In this document: one piece after another, positions 8,049-13,508 of the stretch
How positions within the stretch are numbered: the first letter of the stretch is position 1
How the letters are laid out: each line of letters opens with the position of its first letter
Assembly (NCBI GenBank): GCA_934527255.1
Contig: CAKTAM010000046.1
Span: forward strand, 1-13,508
Length of the DNA stretch: 13,508 nucleotides
Direction of reading: 5' to 3'
Source of the DNA: an uncultured Oscillospiraceae bacterium
GTDB taxonomy: Bacteria; Bacillota; Clostridia; Oscillospirales; Ruminococcaceae
Made by a program: the position numbers and the translations under genes
Notes under the pieces: generated by a model
Databases searched by the model: none
Told to the model about the DNA's origin: nothing
What the model saw: only the letters and a program-made list of their open reading frames with translations

Positions 8049-8186
8049 TCAACCCATGACCGATCTGTTCTGACCTGCTGATAAAGCAGAAAGCGTTTTG
8101 GAAACATCGCAGCAAAACATACGCATCGTGCAGCTGCACATGCGCATGGTCATGGACATCATGGCGTTCATTGCGGTACGTTCCAT
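8049..8186 (-). CDS. Met/Cys-rich leader peptide of the metNIQ operon
   Basis: A 45-codon ORF between the operon promoter and the metN terminator. The ATG at 8186 has an AAAGGAG site about 8 bp upstream, as good as those of the real genes. Methionine occurs at residues 1, 6, 9, 10, 12, 14, 16, 21, 23 and 44, and cysteine at 17, 19, 25 and 26, so 13 of the first 26 codons are Met or Cys. The rest (DVSKTLSALSAGQNRSVMG) is ordinary. Such clustering before a transport operon for the same amino acid is the hallmark of a ribosome-stalling leader peptide. The stop codon is 33 bp before the terminator stem. It could instead be a small metal-binding peptide, but promoter, terminator and neighbours favour a leader. 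A GTG directly before the ATG is in frame and is an alternative start. Confidence 0.75.
   Translation of the reverse strand: MERTAMNAMMSMTMRMCSCTMRMFCCDVSKTLSALSAGQNRSVMG
8085..8094 (-). promoter_or_regulatory. Candidate antiterminator strand in the metNIQ leader
   Basis: The leader RNA segment GCUUUCUGCU (leader codons 31-34) can pair with GGCAGGAAGU (8007-8016), which includes the 5' arm of the leader terminator. The helix has ten consecutive pairs, three of them G-U, and would prevent the terminator hairpin. It lies 5-10 codons after the last clustered Met and Cys codons. A competing local hairpin, CUGCU-UUAUC-AGCAG, could mask it. The pairing was found by eye without energy calculation. 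Confidence 0.4.
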
Positions 8187-8235
8187 CACGCGTTCTCCTT
8201 TCCTCAAGCATCGTCCCTCACAGAAACTGTTACTG

Positions 8236-8264
8236 ATTTTAGCACGCCGAAAGCGTCTTGTCAA
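8236..8264 (-). promoter_or_regulatory. Sigma-70-type promoter of the metNIQ operon
   Basis: On the minus strand TTGACA (8259-8264) is followed by exactly 17 bp and TAAAAT (8236-8241), with TGC just before the -10. This is close to consensus. Transcription should start near 8228-8231, giving a leader of about 280 nt before metN. The promoter lies about 50 bp after the phosphoesterase stop codon, so the operon is transcribed independently of it. Confidence 0.85.
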
Positions 8265-8311
8265 GCCCGGCGCGCAGCTTTTTACAATTTTCCCGGCAGG
8301 CACACGCGGCT

Positions 8312-9154
8312 TTACCCGTGAATTTCAAACAGCGCGGCGCTGCCATCCGCCGCATTGGCCGTCACAAACTGCGGCAGGCCGCCCGCCAGACGGTCGGTGT
8401 GCCAAAAATGCAGATGTCCGGTGATCAACGCCCTGACCGGCGAGCCCGGCTGCGTGACCAGCTGATAGACTGTGCGCCAGTTCTCGTTTTTGCAGATGCC
8501 ATCGTCGCCGATGTTGATATCCCTGCCGTGCCAGTAAGCGACCGTATCGTCATGCAGCGTTTTGGCATAAAACGGAATGTGCTGCAGCAGCAGTACGTTT
8601 TTTTCGTTTTGCAGGGCATCTGCCAACGTCTCCGCTACACCGTCCTCGTACAGCTCCATGGTGTTGTCCACGCCGACCAGCGTCAGCTCTCCCAGCCGCT
8701 GCTTATGCACAAACGTATTGCCGCCGCACCAGCCGCTGAACAGCGGCCGATTGGCTACCTGCGCGTGCGGCGTGTGATAATCGTCAAAATAAGCCCAATC
8801 ATGGTTGCCCAGCACAAAAAAGTACGGCACCGGCAGGCTTTTCAGAAGCTGCTCTACCGTTTCGCGGTTGGGTGCTGAGGGAAAATCAATGATATCGCCG
8901 GTAAAAAGCACTGCATCCAGCTGTGCGGCGTTTTCCGCAATGTACTGCTGCAGCGCGTGAAAGCGCACCGTATTTTCCACGCCATCCTTGGCAAACAGTC
9001 CCACTCTCGGCCGGGCATACTCCGCCCGTGCAGCCGTTTCGGTCTCGTCGGTCAGCAGCAGATGCAGATCGGTGATCTGCAAAAGGCGATAATGCCCTTG
9101 CAGTCCGGGAATGCATAGCTCCTGCGAGCGAATATCCAACAATTCGTTTTTCAT
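8312..9154 (-). CDS. Calcineurin-like metallophosphoesterase
   Basis: A 280-residue cytoplasmic protein with the full metallophosphoesterase metal site in order: DLH (29-31), GDIID (86-90), GNHD (116-119), H192 (LLQHIP) and GHLH (246-249). These residues bind two divalent metals and hydrolyse phosphomono- or phosphodiesters. The substrate cannot be told from sequence. No signal peptide or membrane segment is visible. The ATG at 9154 is chosen over the in-frame start at 9256 because AAGGAG lies just before it and the upstream start would run into the MATE gene. It is 67 bp after the MATE gene and may be cotranscribed with it. I see no convincing terminator before the metNIQ promoter that follows. 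Confidence 0.9.
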   Translation of the reverse strand: MKNELLDIRSQELCIPGLQGHYRLLQITDLHLLLTDETETAARAEYARPRVGLFAKDGVENTVRFHALQQYIAENAAQLDAVLFTGDIIDFPSAPNRETVEQLLKSLPVPYFFVLGNHDWAYFDDYHTPHAQVANRPLFSGWCGGNTFVHKQRLGELTLVGVDNTMELYEDGVAETLADALQNEKNVLLLQHIPFYAKTLHDDTVAYWHGRDINIGDDGICKNENWRTVYQLVTQPGSPVRALITGHLHFWHTDRLAGGLPQFVTANAADGSAALFEIHG

Positions 9155-9181
9155 CGTTTTCTCCTTTTCCTTTTTGCAATG

Positions 9182-9212
9182 CCTTGTCGGTGTCTGCCAT
9201 ACCCCGACAAAG
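9182..9212 (-). repeat. Inverted repeat between the MATE and phosphoesterase genes
   Basis: On the minus strand CTTTGTCGG and CCGACAAGG form a 9 bp stem (one G-U) with a 13-base loop, 10 bp after the MATE stop codon. No T-run follows, so it is not a standard intrinsic terminator. It could be an mRNA-stabilising hairpin or a weak terminator. Confidence 0.5.
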
Positions 9213-9221
9213 CGCATTTTC

Positions 9222-10631
9222 TTATGCTGTTTGACCCTCTGCACAGCTCTCCTCACCGAACAGCGGCAGCTGTGCGATCACATTGCGGTACAGACTGCGG
9301 AACAGCAGCAGCGCCACCACAATGGAAACAAACTCCGCAATGGGATATGACAGCCAAACAAGGTCGTCATTCCCTACCTGCCGCCCCCAACGGGCCAGCA
9401 GATACGCCGACGGCACCAGAACCACCAGCTGACGAATAAACGACAACAGCATGGCATAAACGCCATGGCCCATCGCCTGAAAGACCGAGCTGAGCGCAAT
9501 GGCCACGCCCGCAAACAGAAAGCTCAGGCTGATGATACGCAAAGCCGGTACGCCGATGGCCAGCATGGTTTCCGACGCCTTGAAAATTTTCAGCAGCAGG
9601 TCGGGAACCGCCAGAAATGCCGTCATACCAAGCAGCATAAATGCCGTGGCGTACAGCATTGCCAGCTTGACGGCCTGCAGCATACGCCCCCGCTTGCGTG
9701 CGCCGTAATTGTAAGCGACAATGGGCACCACCGCATTGTTCAGCCCGAACACCGGCATGAAAATAAAGCTGTTCAGCTTGAAATACACGCCAAAAACGGT
9801 GGCGGTCGTCTCCTTGCCCAGCGTATAGAGGATGAGTATCTTATTCATCAGAAACGTCATGACGGAACCGATGGCTACCATCAAAATGGAGGGAATGCCG
9901 ATCGCATAAATTTGCCCCACCAGCTTCATATCCACCCGGAAGCCGCGCAGGTCAAGATGGATCTCTGTGTTTTTGCGCTGATGAATGATAATACCCAAAA
10001 TCAGGCCGATGATCTGCCCGGCGACCGTCGCAATGGCGGCGCCCAGAACCCCCAGATCAAAAACGAAAATAAAGATCGGGTCAAGGATGATATTGGCAAT
10101 GGCCCCGGCGCCCTGGGTGATCATGGTATAAACGGTTTTACCGGTCGCCTGCATCAGCCGTTCAAACATGATCTGCCCAAACAGCCCAAAGGAAAAGCCG
10201 CAGCAAACGGTCAGGTATTCCACGCCGCTTTCAATAATATATTCTACGTCCGTCTGCGCTGAAAAATAGGCGCGCACGCCAAAAACGGCAAACGCCAGCG
10301 CTACCACATACCCCACCAGCGCCAGCAGCAGGCCATGCTCGGCCACGCGGTTGGCGCGCGCGTTGTTTTTTTCACCCAAGGCACGCGAAAGCAGCGCATT
10401 TACGCCAACACCGGTACCGGTGGCGATCCCGATCATCAGGTTCTGCGCCGCAAAGGCCAGCGAAACTGCCGTCAGCGATTGCTCGTTGATCTGCGCGACA
10501 AAAACACTGTCTACAATGTTGTACAGCGCCTGCACCAGCATGGAAAGCATGATGGGCAGCGCCATATTCAACACCAGCTTATTCATTGGCATAACGCCCA
10601 TTTTGTTTTCCTGTAAGGTTGACTGCTGCAT
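9222..10631 (-). CDS. MATE family multidrug/cation antiporter
   Basis: A 469-residue integral membrane protein of typical MATE length, with about twelve hydrophobic helices in two homologous halves. The N-terminus MGVMPMNKLVLNMALPIMLS followed by LVQALYNIVDSVFVAQ is a strong signature of clostridial MATE exporters; FERLMQATGKTVYTM and GLNNAVVPIVAYNYGARKR mark later family motifs. MATE proteins use a Na+ or H+ gradient to expel cationic drugs, flavins or other metabolites; the substrate here is unknown. The ATG at 10631 follows a GGAG site. An in-frame ATG ten codons later, with AGGA before it, is a possible alternative. The gene has its own extended -10 promoter and a structured leader, and may be cotranscribed with the phosphoesterase. 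Confidence 0.94.
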   Translation of the reverse strand: MQQSTLQENKMGVMPMNKLVLNMALPIMLSMLVQALYNIVDSVFVAQINEQSLTAVSLAFAAQNLMIGIATGTGVGVNALLSRALGEKNNARANRVAEHGLLLALVGYVVALAFAVFGVRAYFSAQTDVEYIIESGVEYLTVCCGFSFGLFGQIMFERLMQATGKTVYTMITQGAGAIANIILDPIFIFVFDLGVLGAAIATVAGQIIGLILGIIIHQRKNTEIHLDLRGFRVDMKLVGQIYAIGIPSILMVAIGSVMTFLMNKILILYTLGKETTATVFGVYFKLNSFIFMPVFGLNNAVVPIVAYNYGARKRGRMLQAVKLAMLYATAFMLLGMTAFLAVPDLLLKIFKASETMLAIGVPALRIISLSFLFAGVAIALSSVFQAMGHGVYAMLLSFIRQLVVLVPSAYLLARWGRQVGNDDLVWLSYPIAEFVSIVVALLLFRSLYRNVIAQLPLFGEESCAEGQTA

Positions 10632-10660
10632 GATTACGCTCCGATTATTCAGTATGATTT

Positions 10661-10716
10661 ATCGACAACCGCCCGTCAATGTGCTTGGGGGCCGCAGTGA
10701 CGCTGCTACTGTCGAC
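10661..10716 (-). ncRNA. Candidate structured 5' leader RNA (three-way junction) of the MATE gene
   Basis: The leader between the predicted start site (about 10720) and the MATE ribosome binding site can fold into three helices with almost no unpaired bases between them. P1 is GUCGACAG (10709-10716) with UUGUCGAU (10661-10668). P2 is GCAG-CGUCA-CUGC (10694-10706). P3 is GCCC with GGGC (10671-10692), capped by CAA/UUG around a five-base loop. Junction linkers are 2, 1 and 2 nt. I do not recognise a known riboswitch class. The fold was found by eye and may be chance. Confidence 0.35.
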
Positions 10717-10726
10717 CGATTTTATT

Positions 10727-10735
10727 ATTATACCA
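10727..10735 (-). promoter_or_regulatory. Extended -10 promoter of the MATE gene
   Basis: On the minus strand the bases read TGGTATAAT, a perfect TATAAT with the TGn extension. It lies 96 bp upstream of the MATE start codon and after the terminator of the preceding gene. The hexamer 17 bp upstream (AACAAA) is a poor -35, consistent with an extended -10 promoter or one needing an activator. Confidence 0.7.
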
Positions 10736-10764
10736 TATTTCCCGCGCGCTTTGTTGACAAGCTT

Positions 10765-10790
10765 ACCAAAATCGAGCTGACTATTTTGGT
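10765..10790. repeat. Inverted repeat upstream of the MATE promoter, possible operator
   Basis: ACCAAAAT and ATTTTGGT form a perfect 8 bp dyad with a 10 bp spacer. Its centre is about 57 bp upstream of the predicted MATE transcription start, a usual place for an activator site. The regulator is not in the window. Confidence 0.45.
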
Positions 10791-10810
10791 GATGTTGCCC
10801 TGTAAGCAGC

Positions 10811-10838
10811 AAAAGCAGGCGGCTGCCCGCCTGCTTTT
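10811..10838. terminator. Terminator after the isocitrate dehydrogenase gene
   Basis: A symmetrical hairpin: AAAAGCAGGCGG pairs with CCGCCTGCTTTT around a 4-base loop, a 12 bp stem including the flanking A/T pairs. It begins 10 bp after the isocitrate dehydrogenase stop codon. The T-run is only four bases on either strand, so it can act in both directions but may be of moderate strength. Confidence 0.8.
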
Positions 10839-10848
10839 CATCCGTATG

Positions 10849-12006
10849 TTATTTTTTTTGCTCGTCTATCGTTTGAAGCAAATAATCGGTAAAGGCTTCG
10901 CACGTCGCGCCGTCTCGACCGCCGGTCACCCGCACCTTTTTTTCGCTGTGCAGGCAAATCTCCATTGCCGCACGCAGGCGGTCAGCCGCCGGTACCCGCG
11001 CAATGTGGCGCAGCAGCATTTCCAACGCGTTCAGCACGCTGGCAGGGTTGGCATAGTCGCCCAGCCCCTCCTCCAGCATGCGCGGTGCAGAACCGTGAAT
11101 GGCCTCGAACATGGCGTAGCGGTCGCCTATATTGGCGCTGCCTGCCGTACCGACGCCGCCCTGAAGCTGTGCCGCTTCATCGGTGATAATATCGCCGTAC
11201 AGGTTTGGCAGCACGAACACCTGAAACTGACTGCGCATTGCCTCGTTGACCAGATTGGCCGTCATAATATCGATGTACCAATCCTCCACCGCAATACCCG
11301 GGTACTCCTTCGCCACCTCGTGGCAAAGCGCAGAAAACTTGCCGTCCGTCTTTTTCATGATGTTGGCCTTGGTAACGACAGCCAGCCTGGTCTTGCCGTT
11401 TTGGGCCGCATATTCTAAAGCTGCACGGGCAATGCGCCGTGTGCCGCAATCAGTCGTCACCTTGAAATCCATCGCCAGCTTGCCGGGAATTTCAATTCCT
11501 CGACTGCCCAGCACATACTCGCCCTCTGTGTTTTCACGGAAAAACACCCAGTCGATGCCCTGCTCCGGAATGCAGACAGGCCGCACGTTGGCATAAAGAT
11601 CCAGCTCGCGGCGCATGGCGACGTTGGCACTTTCCAGCCCGCCGCCCTTTGGCGTGGTAGTCGGGCCCTTCAGCAGCACATCGCACGTTTTGATCTCGGC
11701 CAGCACATCCTCCGGAATAGCTTTCTGCTCCTGCAGCCGCCGCTCCAGCGTCAGGCCAGTTATCTCCTTCAAAACAATGCTTCCGGCGGTCAGCTCATCG
11801 CACAGCAGTGCTTCCATAACACGCCGTGCCTGCCGCATAATGATCGGACCAATGCCATCCCCACCGATCACACCAATGGTCACCGGCTTTTCGGCCGTAA
11901 ATTTTACAGCGGCGCTTCCCTGCTCCATTCGCTCCTGCCGGGCCAGCTGTTCCTCCAACAACCGACGAAAAGCCTCGCATGCCTGATCGATCATTCCTTT
12001 TTGCAT
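10849..12006 (-). CDS. Isocitrate/isopropylmalate-type dehydrogenase, probably isocitrate dehydrogenase
   Basis: A 385-residue beta-decarboxylating dehydrogenase. GGDGIGP is at 48-54; the substrate loop ESANVAMRRELDLYANVRP (125-143) has the S-x-N pattern of isocitrate enzymes; RENTEGEY (157-164) contains the catalytic tyrosine. KANIMKKTDG (213-222) supplies the catalytic lysine, D246, D272 and D276 fit the metal ligands, and HGSAPRM (304-310) starts the cofactor loop. The reaction converts isocitrate to 2-oxoglutarate and CO2; coenzyme choice is not certain, with NAD more likely. The helical extension of about 40 residues before the Rossmann-like core is seen in clostridial relatives. The ATG at 12006 follows AGAGGA; an in-frame GTG at 12030, overlapping the previous gene, lacks a good site. 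The adjacent aconitase supports isocitrate over isopropylmalate as substrate. Confidence 0.87.
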   Translation of the reverse strand: MQKGMIDQACEAFRRLLEEQLARQERMEQGSAAVKFTAEKPVTIGVIGGDGIGPIIMRQARRVMEALLCDELTAGSIVLKEITGLTLERRLQEQKAIPEDVLAEIKTCDVLLKGPTTTPKGGGLESANVAMRRELDLYANVRPVCIPEQGIDWVFFRENTEGEYVLGSRGIEIPGKLAMDFKVTTDCGTRRIARAALEYAAQNGKTRLAVVTKANIMKKTDGKFSALCHEVAKEYPGIAVEDWYIDIMTANLVNEAMRSQFQVFVLPNLYGDIITDEAAQLQGGVGTAGSANIGDRYAMFEAIHGSAPRMLEEGLGDYANPASVLNALEMLLRHIARVPAADRLRAAMEICLHSEKKVRVTGGRDGATCEAFTDYLLQTIDEQKK

Positions 12007-12026
12007 TTTGTTTTTCCTCTTTCCGT

Positions 12027-12542
12027 TCACTGCTTTTCGCGGGTATACGGCAGCAGGCCGCCCGCTCTCAAAATGGCCTGTTGGCGCGCGGTAAACGCCC
12101 CCGTCAGCTGCAGCTCTTCGCCTGTCGTTTTATCGGTCAGCACAAACCGTCCGGTCTCAATGCCTTGCCAGATGTCCTTTAACTCCAGCGCGTCACCCTG
12201 ATGCAGACGGTTATAATCCTCCTCCCGTGCAAACGTCAGCGGCAGAATGCCCGCGTTGATCAGATTGGCCGCATGAATGCGCGCAAAGCTTTTGGCGATC
12301 ACGCAGCGCACCCCCAGATACAGCGGAACCAGTGCGGCATGCTCCCGCGATGATCCCTCGCCATAATTGATGCCTCCTACAACAATACTGTTTCCCGCCT
12401 GCTTCGCACGCTGCGAAAAGCTTTCGTCGCACACACGGAAACAGAATTGCGACAGATAAGGAATGTTGGAACGGAACGGCAGAATTTTCGAGCCCGCCGG
12501 CATGATGTGATCCGTTGTGATGTTGTTGCCCACCTTCAACAC
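12027..12542 (-). CDS. Aconitase C-terminal swivel domain, separated from the rest by a frame change
   Basis: A 171-codon reading frame beginning at GTG 12542 that encodes the aconitase swivel domain (domain 4). Its opening LKVGNNITTDHIMPAGSKIL and the active-site loop GGINYGEGSSREHAA, including the substrate-binding SSR, are those of Aquifex-type aconitases, where this part is fused to the preceding domains in one chain of about 640 residues. Here it overlaps the upstream frame by 7 bp (GTGTTGA) and is read in the -1 frame. The nearest GGAGG is 19 bp before the GTG, too far for a normal ribosome binding site. The part may be made by translational coupling, by frameshifting, or not at all if this is a true mutation. 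Its 171-codon size resembles the separate small subunit of isopropylmalate dehydratase. Confidence 0.85.
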   Translation of the reverse strand: MLKVGNNITTDHIMPAGSKILPFRSNIPYLSQFCFRVCDESFSQRAKQAGNSIVVGGINYGEGSSREHAALVPLYLGVRCVIAKSFARIHAANLINAGILPLTFAREEDYNRLHQGDALELKDIWQGIETGRFVLTDKTTGEELQLTGAFTARQQAILRAGGLLPYTREKQ

Positions 12543-13508
12543 CAGCGGCGTGCAAGAGTATCCTCCAACGGGCGGCTTTCCGGAAACTTCTGAATGTTCG
12601 GCCCGCGCAGAATTTCCACCTTATCCGCTTCCTCCACAGGCGCGGGCGGCAGCACGGCGCTGTCATCCACCCGGAATGCGGCGGGCATATTGATTTTTGG
12701 CATGTCGCCCAGCAGGCGCGGATCGGTAATTTCCCCTGTCAGCGCTGCCGCAACGGCGGTTTCCGGCGAAACAAGGTACACCTTGGCATCAGCCGTTCCG
12801 CTGCGGCCCTCAAAATTGCGGTTAAACGTACGCAGGCTGACCCCGCCTGAATTGGGCGAAAAGCCCATGCCGATGCACGGCCCGCAGGCACATTCCAACA
12901 CCCGGGCCCCGCTGGCCAGAATGCTGCCCAGTGCGCCGCATTCCGCCAGCATGGACAGCACCTGCCGTGAACCGGGCGACACGGAGAGGCTGACCGACGG
13001 GCTGATCTGCCGACCGCGCAGCAAAGCCGCCACCTTCAGCATATCCAGCAGCGAAGAGTTGGTGCATGAGCCAATGCAGACCTGATCCACCTTGACGCCC
13101 TTCAGCTGTGCCACCGGCACTACATTGCCCGGGCTGTGCGGACATGCGATCATCGGCTGCAGCTGATCAAGGTCAATTTCCAGAATGCGGTCATACTGTG
13201 CATCCGGGTCGCTTTCCAGCGGCACAAAATCCTCTTCGCGCCCCTGCGCCTTCAAAAAGGCGCGTGTCACTTCATCCGATGGGAAAATGGAGCTTGTCGC
13301 CCCCAGCTCCGTACCCATATTGGTAATGGTGGCACGCTCCGGTACGGAAAGCGAACGGATCCCCTCGCCGCCCCACTCAATGATCGCGCCGGTGCCGCCC
13401 TTGACTGACAAAATCCGCAGCAGCTCCAAGCTGATATCCTTTGCCGTCACAAACGGCTGCAGCCGTCCGTGCAGCACGACCTTGAACATTTTGGGCATGG
13501 TGATATAA
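12536..13508 (-). CDS. Aconitate hydratase (Aquifex-type), catalytic domains; 5' end outside window
   Basis: The reading frame is open at the window edge and gives about 323 residues from the middle of an aconitase. MPKMFKVVLHGRLQPFVTAK, then VPERATITNMGTELGATSSI, IACPHSPGNV, GSCTNSS and ECACGPCIGMG are diagnostic. The cysteine in GSCTNSS and the two in ACGPC are the three [4Fe-4S] ligands, all present. RTFNRNFEGRSG supplies substrate-binding arginines. The enzyme isomerises citrate to isocitrate in the cytoplasm and feeds the isocitrate dehydrogenase downstream. The ATG at 13498 is internal: homologous sequence continues upstream. The frame ends at a TGA (12536) just after RGPNIQKFPESRPLEDTL, where the family continues into the swivel domain. 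One missing base explains the break. Confidence 0.88.
   Translation of the reverse strand, partial: YITMPKMFKVVLHGRLQPFVTAKDISLELLRILSVKGGTGAIIEWGGEGIRSLSVPERATITNMGTELGATSSIFPSDEVTRAFLKAQGREEDFVPLESDPDAQYDRILEIDLDQLQPMIACPHSPGNVVPVAQLKGVKVDQVCIGSCTNSSLLDMLKVAALLRGRQISPSVSLSVSPGSRQVLSMLAECGALGSILASGARVLECACGPCIGMGFSPNSGGVSLRTFNRNFEGRSGTADAKVYLVSPETAVAAALTGEITDPRLLGDMPKINMPAAFRVDDSAVLPPAPVEEADKVEILRGPNIQKFPESRPLEDTLARRWC

Noticed and set aside
7950..8230. SAM riboswitch (S-box) or T-box in the metNIQ leader
   Set aside because: The leader ORF begins about 45 nt after the start site and fills most of the leader. I see neither the S-box core nor the T-box sequence that pairs with the tRNA acceptor end.
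8049..8303. A longer 84-codon version of the leader ORF starting at 8303
   Set aside because: Its first part lies across the metNIQ promoter and upstream of the predicted transcription start, and it has no good ribosome binding site. The ATG at 8186 does.
10632..10735. Guanidine riboswitch of a known class before the MATE gene
   Set aside because: An ACGG occurs in the leader, but not in the loop of a hairpin as guanidine-II requires, and the guanidine-I core motifs are not seen.
12536..12560. Programmed -1 ribosomal frameshift in aconitase
   Set aside because: The frame relation and an upstream GGAGG would fit, but no X-XXY-YYZ heptamer is present in the overlap and aconitases are not known to use recoding. 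An indel or a coupled restart is simpler.

Overview
The window looks like chromosome from a fairly GC-rich anaerobic Firmicute, most likely a gut member of the Clostridia such as an Oscillospiraceae relative. The clues are strong AGGAGG-type ribosome binding sites, intrinsic terminators, an Aquifex-type aconitase next to an isocitrate dehydrogenase, a lipoprotein-type MetQ, and GH95/GH2 glycosidases. This placement is an inference from gene content. I found no rRNA, tRNA, CRISPR array, phage gene or insertion sequence.

Every supported gene is on the minus strand, so transcription runs from high to low coordinates. At the high end is a 5'-truncated aconitase (12027-13508), broken into two overlapping reading frames at the linker before the swivel domain. 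It is followed by an isocitrate dehydrogenase (10849-12006) and a terminator. Together these two make the aconitase-IDH segment of the route to 2-oxoglutarate and glutamate. Next is a MATE exporter (9222-10631) with its own extended -10 promoter and a leader of about 90 nt that can fold into a compact three-way junction, then a calcineurin-like phosphoesterase (8312-9154).

The centre of the window is a methionine-type ABC transporter operon, metN-metI-metQ (5406-7952), with a near-consensus promoter about 300 bp upstream. Between promoter and metN lie a 45-codon leader ORF packed with Met and Cys codons and an intrinsic terminator just before the metN ribosome binding site. This is the layout of ribosome-mediated transcription attenuation. 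I see no SAM riboswitch or T-box there. This is the best candidate in the window for something undescribed. A strong terminator closes the operon after metQ.

Below that, a second transcription unit starts from a probable extended -10 promoter. It reads a DUF362-ferredoxin protein (4094-5257), a GH95-type alpha-L-fucosidase-like enzyme (1587-4037), a HicB-like/DinB-like fusion (850-1560) and the first 255 codons of a GH2 glycosidase (1-766, running off the window). The two glycosidases point to host- or plant-glycan use. The roles of the DUF362 and DinB-like proteins in that unit are unclear.
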